Shown: positions 7,272-7,275 of the stretch, in pieces
Layout: every line of letters begins with the position of its first letter
Position numbering within the stretch: the stretch's first letter is position 1
Assembly (NCBI GenBank): GCA_003155705.1
Contig: PMEC01000048.1
Coordinates: 25,696-32,970 of the forward strand
Origin: Bacteroidales bacterium
GTDB taxonomy: Bacteria > Bacteroidota > Bacteroidia > Bacteroidales > VadinHA17
Direction of reading: 5' to 3'
Length of the DNA stretch: 7,275 bases
The notes under the pieces: generated by a model
What the model was told of the DNA's origin: nothing
Database searches by the model: none
The model's input: the letters and a program-made list of their open reading frames with translations, nothing else
Program-made: the position numbers and the translations under genes

Positions 7272-7275
7272 TATA

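Larger units (their letters stand above)
7182..7275. repeat. Dispersed palindromic intergenic repeat, cut by window end
   Basis: After about 75 bases of featureless AT-rich sequence, the composition changes abruptly to C-rich DNA (CCTCATCCCCCATCCCC), then two related palindromes separated by 29 AT-rich bases. Both are built on a CCCyTCTCCC core. This resembles the CCCTCTCCC/GGGAGAGGG intergenic repeats seen in many copies in environmental bacterial genomes. Membership in a multi-copy family is from memory and was not tested here. The right-hand end may lie beyond the window. Confidence 0.6.

Overview
The window looks like a chromosomal segment from a Bacteroidota (Bacteroidetes) bacterium, probably of the Bacteroidales or a relative. 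Four things suggest this. The DNA is AT-rich. A promoter of the Bacteroidetes type (TAnnTTTG -10 box) lies ahead of parA. Shine-Dalgarno sites are essentially absent. The gene order ParA - ParB - DUF5683 protein - MltD-like LysM lytic transglycosylase is, as I recall, typical of this phylum. All five genes are on the + strand and closely packed. No RNA gene, insertion sequence or CRISPR array is visible.

Layout. Positions 1-154 are a non-coding leader with a good candidate promoter. Positions 155-937 encode ParA (Soj-type) and 964-1845 encode ParB, together the chromosome-partitioning pair. A 63-bp gap follows, holding a small terminator-like hairpin. Next is a small secreted or membrane DUF5683 protein (1909-2544) that appears to use a TTG start. 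It is followed 15 bp later by an MltD-type lytic transglycosylase (2560-4110), and 14 bp after that by a 993-residue protein (4125-7106). That last protein joins a periplasmic SGNH-hydrolase domain, with all its catalytic motifs, to a complete MBOAT O-acyltransferase membrane domain. The window ends in a non-coding tail with two GC-rich palindromes that look like a dispersed intergenic repeat.

How the genes may work together. ParA and ParB segregate the replicated origin. The next three products all act at the envelope: an uncharacterised DUF5683 protein, a peptidoglycan-cleaving enzyme with LysM cell-wall-binding modules, and a probable O-acetylation machine. The last is the most unusual item. 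Acetyl transfer across the membrane (MBOAT) and acetyl transfer or removal in the periplasm (SGNH) are normally split between separate proteins such as AlgI with AlgJ/AlgX, or PatA with PatB. Here both sit in one chain. Its position beside a lytic transglycosylase is suggestive, because O-acetylation of MurNAc blocks lytic transglycosylases. The acceptor cannot be read from the sequence, and an exopolysaccharide or other glycan is equally possible.
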